From NCBI GenBank assembly GCA_017694835.1, contig JADIMJ010000047.1:1-64000 (forward strand): a stretch of DNA of 64,000 nucleotides, written 5' to 3'. Positions within the stretch are counted from its first letter, which is position 1. Every line of letters begins with the position of its first letter. A program made the translations under genes and the position numbers. Source of the stretch: Candidatus Cryptobacteroides gallistercoris (GTDB lineage: Bacteria > Bacteroidota > Bacteroidia > Bacteroidales > UBA932). A model generated the notes under the pieces. That model searched no databases. It saw nothing but the letters and a program-made list of their open reading frames with translations, and was not told the DNA's origin. Below are positions 28,371 through 39,125 of the stretch, piece after piece.

Positions 28371-30022
28371 GCCCCGAGGGTGTTCTTTATGTATTCCATT
28401 CTCGATGCAAGCTCTTTCTTGCCTATGAGGGACACGATGTCTGCTATGCCGAGTCCGCTGGATGCCCCGACAAGGGCGAGCCTGAGGCAGTTCATTACCT
28501 TGCCCATCGGCCATCCGTTGCTGCGGATGAATTCCTCGAGCGGTCCTTCGAGCTGCTCTTTGGTGAATTCTGCTCCGGTCTTGTTGCCGGCATTGAAATT
28601 CTCTATGTATTCAGCCACCTTGAAGGCGAGGCTGTAGTTCTCTTCTTTCCAGAACTTCGCCGCATCTTTCTCTGCAAATGCAGCCGGGGCGACGAACAGA
28701 TATGAGGCTATGTCCCAGAAGTCTGCGACAAATGTGGCCCTTTCCTTGATGAGGGATACAATCTTCTCCACATATTCTGCGGTGAAGATGCGGTTCCTGA
28801 AGTCCGCTCCCTGAGGGGTGAGTTCGGCACCGGCGGTCAGAGCGCATTTCGGACATTCCACCACCTGTATCCCGTGGCTTTCAAGCACTGGGATGAAGAG
28901 GCCGGTGAGTTCCTTGTCGCTTTTCATCCGGAGATATTCCTTGTTGTACCATTTGGCTTTGTCCGGGTTGAAGCGGGCGCCTGACTTGATGACTCTCTCA
29001 AGGGAGAATGCCTTGGTCAGCTCGTCCATCGTGAAGAGTTCCCTGTCGTCTCCCGGATTCCATCCGAGCATGGCGAGCATGTTCACGAATGCCTCGGGGA
29101 AATATCCGTCCTCACGGTATCCGCGGGACACTTCGCCTTCCGCATTGGTCCATTTGAGCGGGAACACGGGGAAGCCGAGCCTGTCTCCGTCCCTCTTGCT
29201 GAGCTTGCCCTTGCCGTCCGGCTTGAGAAGCAGGGAGAGGTGGGCGAAGCGCGGCATGCTGTCCTGCCATCCGAAGGCTTCGTAGAGCAGATAGTGCAGA
29301 GGAAGCGACGGGAGCCATTCTTCCCCGCGGATGACCTCGGTGATTTCCATGAGGTGGTCATCCACTATGTTGGCGAGATGGTATGTCGGGAGTTCGTCCG
29401 CCCTCTTCCACAGGACCTTGTCGTCGAGGGTGTCTGTATTCACCTCGATGTGTCCGCGTATGAGGTCGTCCATCTTCACCGTGCGGTTCTCCGGCATCCT
29501 GAACCTGATGGTCCAGTCGGTGTGGGTCTCCAGCAGAGGCCTCCATTCGCTTTCCGGCATGGAGAGGGAGTTGCGCAGTGACTTCCGTGTGATATGGTTG
29601 TATATGAAAGTCTGCTTTTCCGCCTCCATTTCCGCCCTTTTGGCTGCAAGTTCCTCTGCCGTGTCGAAGGCATAGTAGGCGTAGCCCTTTTCCACGAGTT
29701 CCTCGGCATATTTCCTGTAGATGCCCCTTCTCTGGGACTGCCTGTACGGGGCGTGCGGATGCTTTTCGGAAGGAGTCTCCACTACATTCCCGTCTGCATC
29801 AATGCCCTCGTCGGGGATGATGCCGCACCAGTTCAGGGCTTCGATGATGTATTTTTCTGCTCCCGGGACGAACCTGTGGGAGTCAGTGTCTTCTATCCTT
29901 ATTATGAAATCCCCTCCATGCTGCTTGGCATAGAGATAATTGTAGAGGGCCGTCCTTACCCCTCCCATATGGAGCGGACCGGTCGGTGACGGCGCAAATC
30001 TTACTCTTGTTCTCTTTTCCAT
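28367..30022 (-). CDS. gltX: Glutamyl-tRNA synthetase
   Basis: VRFAPSPTGPLHMGGVRTALYNYLYAKQHGGDFIIRIEDTD; KLSKRDGD. Confidence 0.97.
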   Translation of the reverse strand: MEKRTRVRFAPSPTGPLHMGGVRTALYNYLYAKQHGGDFIIRIEDTDSHRFVPGAEKYIIEALNWCGIIPDEGIDADGNVVETPSEKHPHAPYRQSQRRGIYRKYAEELVEKGYAYYAFDTAEELAAKRAEMEAEKQTFIYNHITRKSLRNSLSMPESEWRPLLETHTDWTIRFRMPENRTVKMDDLIRGHIEVNTDTLDDKVLWKRADELPTYHLANIVDDHLMEITEVIRGEEWLPSLPLHYLLYEAFGWQDSMPRFAHLSLLLKPDGKGKLSKRDGDRLGFPVFPLKWTNAEGEVSRGYREDGYFPEAFVNMLAMLGWNPGDDRELFTMDELTKAFSLERVIKSGARFNPDKAKWYNKEYLRMKSDKELTGLFIPVLESHGIQVVECPKCALTAGAELTPQGADFRNRIFTAEYVEKIVSLIKERATFVADFWDIASYLFVAPAAFAEKDAAKFWKEENYSLAFKVAEYIENFNAGNKTGAEFTKEQLEGPLEEFIRSNGWPMGKVMNCLRLALVGASSGLGIADIVSLIGKKELASRMEYIKNTLGA

Positions 30023-30124
30023 GTCTGAATGCAAGTCAGGCTGCAAAGATACTCAGTTATCCTGAAAAGAGAAACTTCTCGGGGGATTTTCTATGAAGTC
30101 CGCACCCCGGATAATCCGTGGGTT

Positions 30125-31402
30125 TCAGTCCTGGCCGGAGTCTCCGCTTTCGGACATGCGCCTTATGGCCCTTGCCCTTGCCGATTCCCCTTCAAGATGG
30201 CTGAAGTTCTGTCCCGGCTCCACGATGAGCACAGGCTTCTCTTTTCCGATGAAATTGAATCTGCGGACATTTGTCGCATTTGTAGGTCCGATTTTCCTCG
30301 CGGCGACCTCCGGCAGCTCAATCTGTTCTCCCGGCAGTCTTCGGCCGTCGTAGTCATTCCTGATTACGATGATGTTGCCCTGGCTGACGTCCGTGATGTC
30401 GTTGAGCTGGCTCATCTTGAACCCGGTTGCTATTGCGGTGATGTTTATCCTGTCGCCGATTTCCGGATCTTCGTCGAATATGATGCCTCTCTTGAAGTTG
30501 TTGGCGTTGCCGGTGTATTCTTTGATTTTATTGTTGATGTCGTCAAGGCCTTTCATGGAAAGTCCCTGCTCGTTCTTGCCTATAGTGATGTTGATGAGGA
30601 CATTCTTTGCGGTCTTCAGGTCAAAGTCATTCAGCAGGGGAGATTCGAGGGCCTGCCTTATGGCGTCGTCAATCCTGTTTTCACCTGTGCCGGTCCCGCA
30701 TCCCATGAGCGCCATGCCGCTGTCTTTCATCATCGTCTTCACATCAGCGAAGTCCACATTGATGTAGCCCGGCTTCTGGATTATCTCGATTATTCCTTTC
30801 ACCGCAGTGGCCAGGATTTCGTCCGCCTTCGGGAATGCGTCGTGCACCAGCAGGTCCCCGTAGTATTCGTACAGTTTCTCATTGTTGATGATGAGCAGGC
30901 TGTCCACGCATTTCTCCAGTTCGTGGATGCCGTCTATTGCCTTTGAAAGCGATTCGTTGCCTTCGTTCTTGAACGGGAGAGTCACAATGGCTACGGTCAG
31001 TATGTTGCGCTTCTTGGCCATGTCCGCGATGACGGGGGCTGCACCTGTGCCTGTCCCTCCTCCCATCCCGGCAGTGATGAAGAGCATCTGTGTGTTGTTG
31101 TCCAATACTTTTTTGGCAATGTCATCCTGGGCCTCGATGGCTGCATTCCGGCCTTTGATAGGGTCGCATCCTGCCCCGAGTCCCGCCCCGAGCTGTATCT
31201 TGAACGGCACAGGACTTTTCTTCAGGGCCTGGGCGTCAGTATTGCAGACGATGAAGCTGCATCCGCTGATGTTCTGGCTGTACATGTAGGATACGGCATT
31301 GCATCCTCCTCCGCCCACGCCTATTACTTTGATTATCGACTTGTCTTCCTCCCAGTTCTTCGGAGTTATGCTGATATTTTCAAGAAAATCGTTGTTTTCC
31401 AT
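30125..31402 (-). CDS. ftsZ: Cell division protein FtsZ
   Basis: IKVIGVGGGGCNAVSYMY; AGMGGGTGTGAAPVIADMAK tubulin signature. Confidence 0.98.
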   Translation of the reverse strand: MENNDFLENISITPKNWEEDKSIIKVIGVGGGGCNAVSYMYSQNISGCSFIVCNTDAQALKKSPVPFKIQLGAGLGAGCDPIKGRNAAIEAQDDIAKKVLDNNTQMLFITAGMGGGTGTGAAPVIADMAKKRNILTVAIVTLPFKNEGNESLSKAIDGIHELEKCVDSLLIINNEKLYEYYGDLLVHDAFPKADEILATAVKGIIEIIQKPGYINVDFADVKTMMKDSGMALMGCGTGTGENRIDDAIRQALESPLLNDFDLKTAKNVLINITIGKNEQGLSMKGLDDINNKIKEYTGNANNFKRGIIFDEDPEIGDRINITAIATGFKMSQLNDITDVSQGNIIVIRNDYDGRRLPGEQIELPEVAARKIGPTNATNVRRFNFIGKEKPVLIVEPGQNFSHLEGESARARAIRRMSESGDSGQD

Positions 31403-31441
31403 AGCTGAGAAATTTTATTGTGACTTATGTGCCCGCATTCA

Positions 31442-32938
31442 TTATGCTTCTTCATTCCCGAGGCTGTCGAACAGCCCGTTGAACAGGTCCCGGATTTTCC
31501 AGGTCGTGCGGTTTTCCTGAGTACCCTTTCCTTTCTCTCCTTTCTTTTTCTCTTCTTCCCTGGCTCTTTTCGCCGCTTCCCTTGTCTTTTTCGCCGCTTC
31601 CCTCGTCTCTTCTTCGGTTATTGGGTCGAATACGGTGCCTGATACATTGTTTCCGTCATCGCCTGCCCCGGTGTCAGCGGTGCCTGCATTTTCCTCCGGA
31701 ATCCCGGCGTCTTCATCTGGTTCCGGAGAATTCACGCCCGCAGTCTCCGGGTTTTCTTTCAGACTGTCCGGTGTGCCGGCGTCTTTTGCCGCAAGGATCA
31801 GACCTGCAGACACCGCCGCGTCCGTGTCAAAGAAGTCTTCGCAGCCTGCTGCGGAGAACAGGCTGCGTGTCCTGCCTACGCGCGTTTCGTAGCCGGAAAG
31901 TTCCTTGAACCAGTTGGCGCAGTTGAGGAGCTTTGCACCTCCGCCGGTAAGGACGACTCCGCTCCTGAGATTGTCCGCAAAGCCGCTGCACTGGATTTCG
32001 TACAGTATGGCTTCAATGATTTCTTTCATTCTTGCCGTGATTATCTCCGAGAGGAATTTGACCGGAATCTGAATGCCCGGTATTTCCGAATCGCTTGAGA
32101 TGAAAAGTGTCTTTTCGCTGAGGTTCTGCAGCTTGTCCGGCATGCAGCCTCCGAAGCCTGTCTTGATTTTTTCGGCTATGTCTTCGGAAATCATGCATTC
32201 TGTCATGATGTCGGCGGTGACGGATTTCCCGCCGAACGGGATTGATGCAAAATGCCTGAGTATGCCTTTGTAATAGACGGATACCGACGTCGCCCCGCCT
32301 CCTATGTCCACCAGAGCCACTCCGCTGTCCATCTCACCTTTTGTCAGCAAGGCCTTTCCCATGGCCTCGGGTGTGAAAAACAGCTGCTGGACTTCAAGTC
32401 CGATTCTCTTGAAGGCGACATTTATGTTGCTGAGGTATTTCTTTTTACCGACATAAAGGTTGAAGTCTCCCGAAAAGCAGTCGCAGGAAACGCCCACAAT
32501 GTCGTCTTCAGTGAGCCCTATCTCATCCCCGTTTGAAAACGACTGTGCGATGGCCCCGTAAAGTTCTTCGTTCTGGGAGTCTTTGACGGGGTATGACCTG
32601 AGGGCGTCGCTCTTCAGGTCTTCGACATTTTTCCTCGTGATGCATTCTTCCGGATTCATGACGACCTCTGCATCTCCGGCTTCTTTCCGTATGCTGTATT
32701 TCGGCATGCCCACGACAGCACTTCTGATTTTTATCTGAAGCTCTTTCTCCGCTTCCTGGACAAGTGTCCGGATTGTGTCTCCCGCCTGCTTTGAATTGAA
32801 AACATAGCTGTACCTTATCCCTTCGGAAGGTATTTTTTTGTAGAAGACAATCTCAACGTTGTTCCCGCTGATTTCGGTTACGGTGAGCGCAGTCTTGGTT
32901 GTCCCCGGATCAATTGTGACTATATGCTTTGTCTCCAT
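31442..32938 (-). CDS. ftsA: Cell division protein FtsA with long charged C-terminal extension
   Basis: VTIDPGTTKTALTVTEI; VDIGGGATSVSVYYKG; GVVLTGGGAKLLN; C-terminal helix TTWKIRDLFNGLFDSL. Confidence 0.95.
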   Translation of the reverse strand: METKHIVTIDPGTTKTALTVTEISGNNVEIVFYKKIPSEGIRYSYVFNSKQAGDTIRTLVQEAEKELQIKIRSAVVGMPKYSIRKEAGDAEVVMNPEECITRKNVEDLKSDALRSYPVKDSQNEELYGAIAQSFSNGDEIGLTEDDIVGVSCDCFSGDFNLYVGKKKYLSNINVAFKRIGLEVQQLFFTPEAMGKALLTKGEMDSGVALVDIGGGATSVSVYYKGILRHFASIPFGGKSVTADIMTECMISEDIAEKIKTGFGGCMPDKLQNLSEKTLFISSDSEIPGIQIPVKFLSEIITARMKEIIEAILYEIQCSGFADNLRSGVVLTGGGAKLLNCANWFKELSGYETRVGRTRSLFSAAGCEDFFDTDAAVSAGLILAAKDAGTPDSLKENPETAGVNSPEPDEDAGIPEENAGTADTGAGDDGNNVSGTVFDPITEEETREAAKKTREAAKRAREEEKKKGEKGKGTQENRTTWKIRDLFNGLFDSLGNEEA

Positions 32939-32949
32939 GGCTGTATTGT

Positions 32950-33732
32950 TTATTTTCTGCATATTATGCGACCGTCATATTTCAGGTTCACTGTTGAATA
33001 GAAGTCTTTTCCCTTGTCCGGAACTATGGACGTGTAGTAGAGTTCCATTTTTCTGAATTTTTCCTCTATGCTGTCCGGCTGCCCGAAGATGAATTTTTCC
33101 CTGCCTTCGTCAGGGATGAGAATCAGGTCTCCTTTTTCGTCCACATGTATCTGGACTATGTTCTTCAGCCATATGCCTCCGTCCCTCATGTAGCTGACCA
33201 GGCCGATGATCTGTCTGGTCCATTGCCTCTCCCGGCCGGTCACGGGCCTGCCCTGGAAATCTTTCCCGACATTGAGAGGAATGTTGCCGTCAATTATAGG
33301 GACATGGGCCGTATATCCGGGCTGGAGGGGGAAGAGCACCCCTTCGGCGTCTGCGTAGAGGCCGATGCTGTCTTTCTGGAACCGGAGTACGGGCGTCCTC
33401 TGGGTCAGGCTGACGTGGAGGATGCCGTCCTTTGTGACATATACTTCACTCTTCCTGACGGCGCTCAGGCTGTCCGTCGTCTTCTCTATGGCGGCGATGT
33501 CAAGTCCGGACAGCGGTCTGCCGACAGGATTCCCGTATTTCCCGGCTATGCAGCCGATGATGCGTTCTTTGCCTACAAACCCGTTTATGCTGCTGTCCAG
33601 GACGCATACTTCTATTCCGCTGCAGGCCGTTTTTTTCTTCTTCAGAGATTCCGATGTGTATGCGGCGCACAGCAGCACAACGGTGAGTCCTCCGAAGATG
33701 GCGGCAAGTATGTATCTGGTCAGTCTGTTCAT
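32950..33732 (-). CDS. ftsQ: Cell division protein FtsQ (POTRA)
   Basis: N-terminal TM, POTRA-like region, position between murC and ftsA. Confidence 0.85.
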   Translation of the reverse strand: MNRLTRYILAAIFGGLTVVLLCAAYTSESLKKKKTACSGIEVCVLDSSINGFVGKERIIGCIAGKYGNPVGRPLSGLDIAAIEKTTDSLSAVRKSEVYVTKDGILHVSLTQRTPVLRFQKDSIGLYADAEGVLFPLQPGYTAHVPIIDGNIPLNVGKDFQGRPVTGRERQWTRQIIGLVSYMRDGGIWLKNIVQIHVDEKGDLILIPDEGREKFIFGQPDSIEEKFRKMELYYTSIVPDKGKDFYSTVNLKYDGRIICRK

Positions 33733-35090
33733 CTTGTCCCGTATCTTTTTTCCAGCATTTCCGTCAGCGGCCCGGTCAGTCTGTCTATGTCGCCGGCCCC
33801 GAATGTGACGAGGACATCAGGATTCTCGTGCTCCATGTAGCCGAGAAGCTCCTCTTTTCTGAGAAGGACTTTTTCTCGTGCGTTGACCTTGCGGAAAATG
33901 ATTTCCGAAGTGACGCCAGGTATCGGTTCTTCCCGTGCGGGGTAGATGTCAAGGAGAATAAGCTTGTCCACATGGCTCAGGGCTTCTGCGAAGTCATCGG
34001 CAAAGTCTCTTGTCCTGGTGTACAGGTGCGGCTGGAACACGGCCGTAATCTTTCTTCCGGGAAACATGTCGCGGATCGAGCTTACGGCAGCCGCAATTTC
34101 CTTCGGATGATGGGCATAGTCATCTATGTATGTGCAGCCCGGTATGTTGATGTGGAAGTCAAATCTTCTTTTTACCCCGGCGAATGTCCCTGCGGCATGC
34201 TTCACTTTTTCGGGGTCCATCCCGTATGTGAGGGCAACAGCGGCCGCGGCAATGCTGTTTTCGACATTTACCCAGCCCGGAACTCCGCAGCGGCATCCGC
34301 GGATGATTCCTCCGGGCCAGTTGAGGTCAAAAGTGAAGTGGCCCGAAGCATCTTTGCTGAGGCTGCTTGCATAGAAATCGCATTTTTCCCTGAATGAGTA
34401 CCTGAGAATCTCCGCCCTTGTGTCCCTTCTGGTGATGTCAAGCCCGGGCTTGGTGATGATTGTCCCGCTGACCTGTGACGCGAACTCCTTGAATGCCCCG
34501 GTTACATGCCCGAGGTCGGAATAAATGTCCAGGTGGTCGGCATCCATTGCCGTGATTACTGCGATTTCAGGATGCAGCTGCAGAAATGACCTGTCGAATT
34601 CATCGGCTTCAGCAACTATCACATTGCTGTCGCTGACAAGGAGATTGGTGCCGTAGTTCTTGGAGATGCCTCCGAGGAAGGCCGAGCAGCCTTCGCCGCT
34701 TTCGGTGAACATGTGGGCGAGCAGAGTGCTCGTGGTCGTCTTGCCGTGCGTCCCTGCCACGGCAAGACATCTCTGGCCCTCTGCGATTTCTCCCAGTGCC
34801 CTTGACCTTTTGATGACTTTGTAGCCGTGTTCCATCACGAACTGCATTTCCCTGAGGTCGCGGGGGACGGCAGGAGTATATATGACCAGCGTGTCGTCCC
34901 TGTCCTGCGGAATCAGGTCCGGACGGTCTTCATAATGGATTTCCATCCCTTCGGCCTCCAGTTCATGCGTGAGTTCCGAAGGGGTGCGGTCATATCCTGA
35001 GACCTTGTGCCCCCTGTACCTGCAATATCTGGCTATGGCGCTCATGCCGATGCCGCCTATGCCAAGAAAGTATATGTTTCCGTATTTCAT
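33729..35090 (-). CDS. murC: UDP-N-acetylmuramate-L-alanine ligase
   Basis: IYFLGIGGIGMSAIARYCRYRG; AVAGTHGKTTTSTLLAHM; IDDYAHHPKEI. Confidence 0.98.
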   Translation of the reverse strand: MKYGNIYFLGIGGIGMSAIARYCRYRGHKVSGYDRTPSELTHELEAEGMEIHYEDRPDLIPQDRDDTLVIYTPAVPRDLREMQFVMEHGYKVIKRSRALGEIAEGQRCLAVAGTHGKTTTSTLLAHMFTESGEGCSAFLGGISKNYGTNLLVSDSNVIVAEADEFDRSFLQLHPEIAVITAMDADHLDIYSDLGHVTGAFKEFASQVSGTIITKPGLDITRRDTRAEILRYSFREKCDFYASSLSKDASGHFTFDLNWPGGIIRGCRCGVPGWVNVENSIAAAAVALTYGMDPEKVKHAAGTFAGVKRRFDFHINIPGCTYIDDYAHHPKEIAAAVSSIRDMFPGRKITAVFQPHLYTRTRDFADDFAEALSHVDKLILLDIYPAREEPIPGVTSEIIFRKVNAREKVLLRKEELLGYMEHENPDVLVTFGAGDIDRLTGPLTEMLEKRYGTR

Positions 35091-36247
35091 TTCTTCTCTC
35101 CCGTGTTCGTTCTGTCAAGTATTGCGTAGACCTGTTCTACAATCGCCCCGGCTGCATCTGTCCGTGCCAGCTCTCCGATGTTTTTTTCCATTTTGCGGAT
35201 TGCCTCTTCATTCCTGATGAGGGAACAGGCCTCTTCCATCAGTTTTTCCGGGGCCTCCGCATCGGTCACGAGCAATGCTGCGTCTTTTCTGACAAGGGCA
35301 GCCGCATTATGTGTCTGATGGTCTTCGGCGACATTGGGCGACGGGACGAATATCACGGCCTTGTGCGCGGCGCAGAGTTCAGATACGGAGCTTGCCCCGG
35401 ACCTGGATATGACAATGTCGGCAGCCGCATATGCAAGGTCCATCCGTCTGATGAAATCGAAGTACCTTATGTCTTTCTCCAGTGTCGCGTCGGCTGCGGC
35501 GGCTTCCTTCATGAAGCTGTCGATTCCGCTCTTGTAGTATTTCCCGCACTGCCAGATTACTTCCATGCCTTCACCGCCCGGTCTGCCTGAGGAAATCCAT
35601 TTCATCATCGATTTGTTCAGAGTCCCGCTGCCGAGGCTGCCTCCCATTATGAACAGATGCTTTTTCTCCGGGTCAAGGCCATAGAATTCCAGGGCCTCTT
35701 CCTTCATCTTCCCGTCGGCCGGCACTATGTCTTTCCTTATGGGGTTGCCCGTAATCACAATCCGGTCTGCGGGGAAAAAGCGTTCCATCCCTTCGTAGGC
35801 CACGCAGATGCATCCTGCCTTTTTCCCGAGTATCCTGTTGGTCAGCCCTGCAAATCCGTTCTGTTCCTGAATCAGGGTAGGGATGCCTTCCCGTTCGGCG
35901 CACCACAGCAGGGGAGCACTGGCATAGCCTCCGACGCCTATTGCTATGTCCGGTCTGAATTCCCTGATGATTTTCCTTGCCATAGACAGGCTTTTCATCA
36001 CCTTGAAGGGAAGGGCAAGGTTGGCAGGGGACAGGTTTCTCTGAAGCCCTGCCACCGGCAGTCCCATTATCCGGTAGCCTGCGGCGGGAACCTTTTCCAT
36101 CTCCATCTTTCCTTCTGCGCCGACGAACAGTATTTCCGTGTCGGGGCAGACTTCCTTAAGCCCGTCCGCAATGGAGAGGGCAGGGAAGATATGCCCCCCT
36201 GTCCCGCCGCCGCTTATAATTGCTCTTATCGGTCTGTAGCTTCTCAT
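35087..36247 (-). CDS. murG: UDP-GlcNAc:lipid I GlcNAc transferase
   Basis: AIISGGGTGGHIFPALSIADGL; ISRSGASSVSELCA. Confidence 0.98.
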   Translation of the reverse strand: MRSYRPIRAIISGGGTGGHIFPALSIADGLKEVCPDTEILFVGAEGKMEMEKVPAAGYRIMGLPVAGLQRNLSPANLALPFKVMKSLSMARKIIREFRPDIAIGVGGYASAPLLWCAEREGIPTLIQEQNGFAGLTNRILGKKAGCICVAYEGMERFFPADRIVITGNPIRKDIVPADGKMKEEALEFYGLDPEKKHLFIMGGSLGSGTLNKSMMKWISSGRPGGEGMEVIWQCGKYYKSGIDSFMKEAAAADATLEKDIRYFDFIRRMDLAYAAADIVISRSGASSVSELCAAHKAVIFVPSPNVAEDHQTHNAAALVRKDAALLVTDAEAPEKLMEEACSLIRNEEAIRKMEKNIGELARTDAAGAIVEQVYAILDRTNTGEKK

Positions 36248-37692
36248 TGCTGAATTATTTTTCCTGATTCAAAATCTTCCAGGTCCTGCAGGCCTGCCTG
36301 AGGGTCATCAGGGTCAGGCTCCATTCCGATCGGTTTCGCCTTTTCCGTCGCCTTCTGTATCTTGGCCCGGGTCATCTTGCTTATGGAAAGGATGATTCCG
36401 AAGGCAACGCAGAAGCAAAGGAACGAACTTTTGCCATGGCTTATCAGAGGCAGCGTCTGTCCTGTGAGCAATCCCATGTCAAGGTTGATGTAGATGTGCA
36501 TGAGGGCCTGTCCCGTGATGAGCATCGAGAGCCCTGCCACCGCTGTCTTGGCAAAGACATTGTCGCAGCATTTCACTATTATTGTCGCCCTGGCGAGCAG
36601 GCTGATATACAGAATGATGATGAGAATCCCTCCCCACAGTCCGTATTCCTCCACAATGAAGCTGTACATGTAGTCGCTGAAAATCAAGGCTACGGTATAT
36701 TTCTGGGTGCTGCCTCCGGGCCCTTTTCCGAAGATTCCTCCCTCGTGTATGGCGATTTTGGCGCTTTCCGGCTGCCTGATTGCGTCAACCGCCTTGTTGA
36801 ACTCTTCGCTGTCAGGATCAAGTTCCAGTATTGTCCTGTCGTTGTATGACTTGACCGAAACCACAGGTCTTCCGGTGACATTTTCCACAATTTCCGTGAG
36901 GCCTGTCCTGCTCAGCGCGGTCCCTACGCGCTTGAATGTTTTCCCGCCGGAGACTGCCCAGATGAATATGCAGACGGCAAGGGCCGCCGCCATCAGCGGA
37001 AGGAGCTTCAGTATTTCCCTGAACTTTATTCCCCCGGCCAGAATCGTCAGCACCATTATTCCTCCGATGAACAGGGCACTTGATGCGCTTCCTGCAAAAA
37101 TCAGCACGCATACGGTCAGAATCGGGATGTAAATGTATATCCAGAGTTTCCATCCGGGCTTTTCCAGGAATGCGAGCTTCGGAATCTTTTCCGCAATCCG
37201 CCCGACCATTCGGAACGAGTCGTTTCCGAATGCATGGACAGCCCAGGCGAGGTACATTATCATCGCGACTTTGGTCACTTCGTAGACATGGACGTCGAAT
37301 ACCCACAGGTCCAGGGACCTCTTGGCTTCGTTGGCCTCCACCGCCCTGATGTCCAGAACCAGACAGGTCAGCAATACCAGGGACACCGCAAACCCGTACT
37401 TGGACAGGATGCGGAACAGCTTTATGTATGGTATCTTGTAACAGACGAATATGACGATGATGCCGGTCAGGACAATCTTCAGCTGGTCAATGAAAATGTC
37501 CACGCGGCTCGTCCCGCGGTGTTCATTTGCGAGGAGGGTGGTGGAGGAGAATATGGACACGATAGAAAACAGGATGAGTATGGAAAGGATAATCCATATC
37601 ACCTTGTCTCCCTGGATTCTGTCTATGATTCCCCAGATTCCTCCCTCTTTCGGGGAAGTCCCGGCATTATTTGTTTCTTCTTTCATCTGCAT
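36244..37692 (-). CDS. ftsW: FtsW/RodA/SpoVE family protein (lipid II polymerase)
   Basis: Multi-TM SEDS protein; VEEYGLWGGILIIILYISLLARA, GLLTGQTLPLISHGKSSFLCFC. Confidence 0.95.
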   Translation of the reverse strand: MQMKEETNNAGTSPKEGGIWGIIDRIQGDKVIWIILSILILFSIVSIFSSTTLLANEHRGTSRVDIFIDQLKIVLTGIIVIFVCYKIPYIKLFRILSKYGFAVSLVLLTCLVLDIRAVEANEAKRSLDLWVFDVHVYEVTKVAMIMYLAWAVHAFGNDSFRMVGRIAEKIPKLAFLEKPGWKLWIYIYIPILTVCVLIFAGSASSALFIGGIMVLTILAGGIKFREILKLLPLMAAALAVCIFIWAVSGGKTFKRVGTALSRTGLTEIVENVTGRPVVSVKSYNDRTILELDPDSEEFNKAVDAIRQPESAKIAIHEGGIFGKGPGGSTQKYTVALIFSDYMYSFIVEEYGLWGGILIIILYISLLARATIIVKCCDNVFAKTAVAGLSMLITGQALMHIYINLDMGLLTGQTLPLISHGKSSFLCFCVAFGIILSISKMTRAKIQKATEKAKPIGMEPDPDDPQAGLQDLEDFESGKIIQQ

Positions 37693-37713
37693 ATCATATA
37701 TAGACTGTCCATC

Positions 37714-39048
37714 CTACAGATTTCTGACAGCCTCCTTGAATTTTTTTCCGCGGTCTTCGTAATTTTTGAACAGGTCAAAGCTGGCGCAGCAAGGGGAGAG
37801 CAGCACTACGTCTCCGGCCTTTGCAATGCTGTGCGCGAGCCTGACGGCCTCCGCGGCGGATGTGACATCGTGGATTTCCGGGACAATTCCTCCGAATGAT
37901 TCATGGAATTTCCTGTTGTCCAGTCCCATGCATATCATTGCCTTTACTTTTTCCTTTGCGAGGCCTGTAAGGACGGAGTAGTCGTTGCCTTTGTCTGTCC
38001 CGCCGACAATCCACACCACCGGCCTTGTCTGGCATTCAAGGGCATACCATGCGGCATCCACATTCGTTGCCTTTGAGTCGTTGATGTACAGCACGTCCCC
38101 GATGCTCAGCACTTTTTCCAGCCTGTGCTCGACCGGCTGGAAAGTCGACAGACTCGTCCGTATGACTTCATTGTCAATGTCCATGATCTTGCCTGCTATC
38201 GCCGCGGCCATCGAGTTGTAGACATTGTGCCTGCCCCCGAGTGCAAGTTCCCGTATGAACATGTCGCATTCGGCATCCTCGTACTTCACAACCATCTTCT
38301 CCCCCCTGAGGAATGCTCCCTGGCTGACTTCTGTCTTCTGGGAGAACGGAAGCATCTTTGCCTTCACTACAATCTTGTTGAGGTGGCTGACGGTAATCTC
38401 GTCATCCGAGCAGAAGATGAAGCAGTCGTCGCTGTCCATGTTTCTGGTGATGCGGAACTTTGCCTTCACGTAATTTTCCAGATTGTGGCCGTATCTGTCG
38501 AGATGGTCCGGAGTAATGTTCGTGATGACGGCTATGTCTGCCTTGAAGTCATACATGTTGTCCAGCTGGAAACTGCTTATCTCAAGCACATAGATGTCAT
38601 GATGCTCGGTGGCCACCTGATATGCGTAGCTTTTCCCGATGTTGCCCCCGAGCCCTGCATTCAGCCCGGCCTGCTGGAGCAGATAATATATCAGCGAGGT
38701 GGTGGTCGTCTTGCCGTTGCTGCCGGTGATGCAGATTTTTTTCGCCGTGTCGTATCTCCCGGCAAATTCTATTTCAGAGATGATTCTTATGCCGGCGTCA
38801 CTGATTTTCTGCACCATAGGGGCAGATGACGGTATGCCGGGGCTCTTGATTACCTCGTCGGCATTGAGAATCAGTTCTTCGGTGTGTTTCCCCTGCTCGA
38901 AAGGAATGCCCCATTCTTCAAGCACCTTCACATATTTTTCCCCGATGGTGCCCTTGTCCGAGAGAAATACGTCGAATCCCTTTGTCTTTGCGAGGACGGC
39001 GGCTCCTGTTCCGCTTTCTCCTCCTCCCAGTATTGCTATTCTGGACAT
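37714..39048 (-). CDS. murD: UDP-N-acetylmuramoylalanine-D-glutamate ligase
   Basis: MSRIAILGGGESGTGAAVLAK start; CITGSNGKTTTTSLIYYLL; NDSKATNVDAAWYALE. The ORF-track N-terminal 111 aa is rejected. Confidence 0.96.
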   Translation of the reverse strand: MSRIAILGGGESGTGAAVLAKTKGFDVFLSDKGTIGEKYVKVLEEWGIPFEQGKHTEELILNADEVIKSPGIPSSAPMVQKISDAGIRIISEIEFAGRYDTAKKICITGSNGKTTTTSLIYYLLQQAGLNAGLGGNIGKSYAYQVATEHHDIYVLEISSFQLDNMYDFKADIAVITNITPDHLDRYGHNLENYVKAKFRITRNMDSDDCFIFCSDDEITVSHLNKIVVKAKMLPFSQKTEVSQGAFLRGEKMVVKYEDAECDMFIRELALGGRHNVYNSMAAAIAGKIMDIDNEVIRTSLSTFQPVEHRLEKVLSIGDVLYINDSKATNVDAAWYALECQTRPVVWIVGGTDKGNDYSVLTGLAKEKVKAMICMGLDNRKFHESFGGIVPEIHDVTSAAEAVRLAHSIAKAGDVVLLSPCCASFDLFKNYEDRGKKFKEAVRNL

Positions 39049-39125
39049 TTCCTGGTCTCCTTGTCTTTGTATGTTGTTAACCTTTTGCTTCCGTCTTGTT
39101 CTTGTCCCCGTGTCCTGCCTTCCGC

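Noticed and set aside
30029-30946. 305-aa + strand ORF antisense to ftsZ and the gltX-ftsZ gap
   Set aside because: Antisense to ftsZ; no domain signal.
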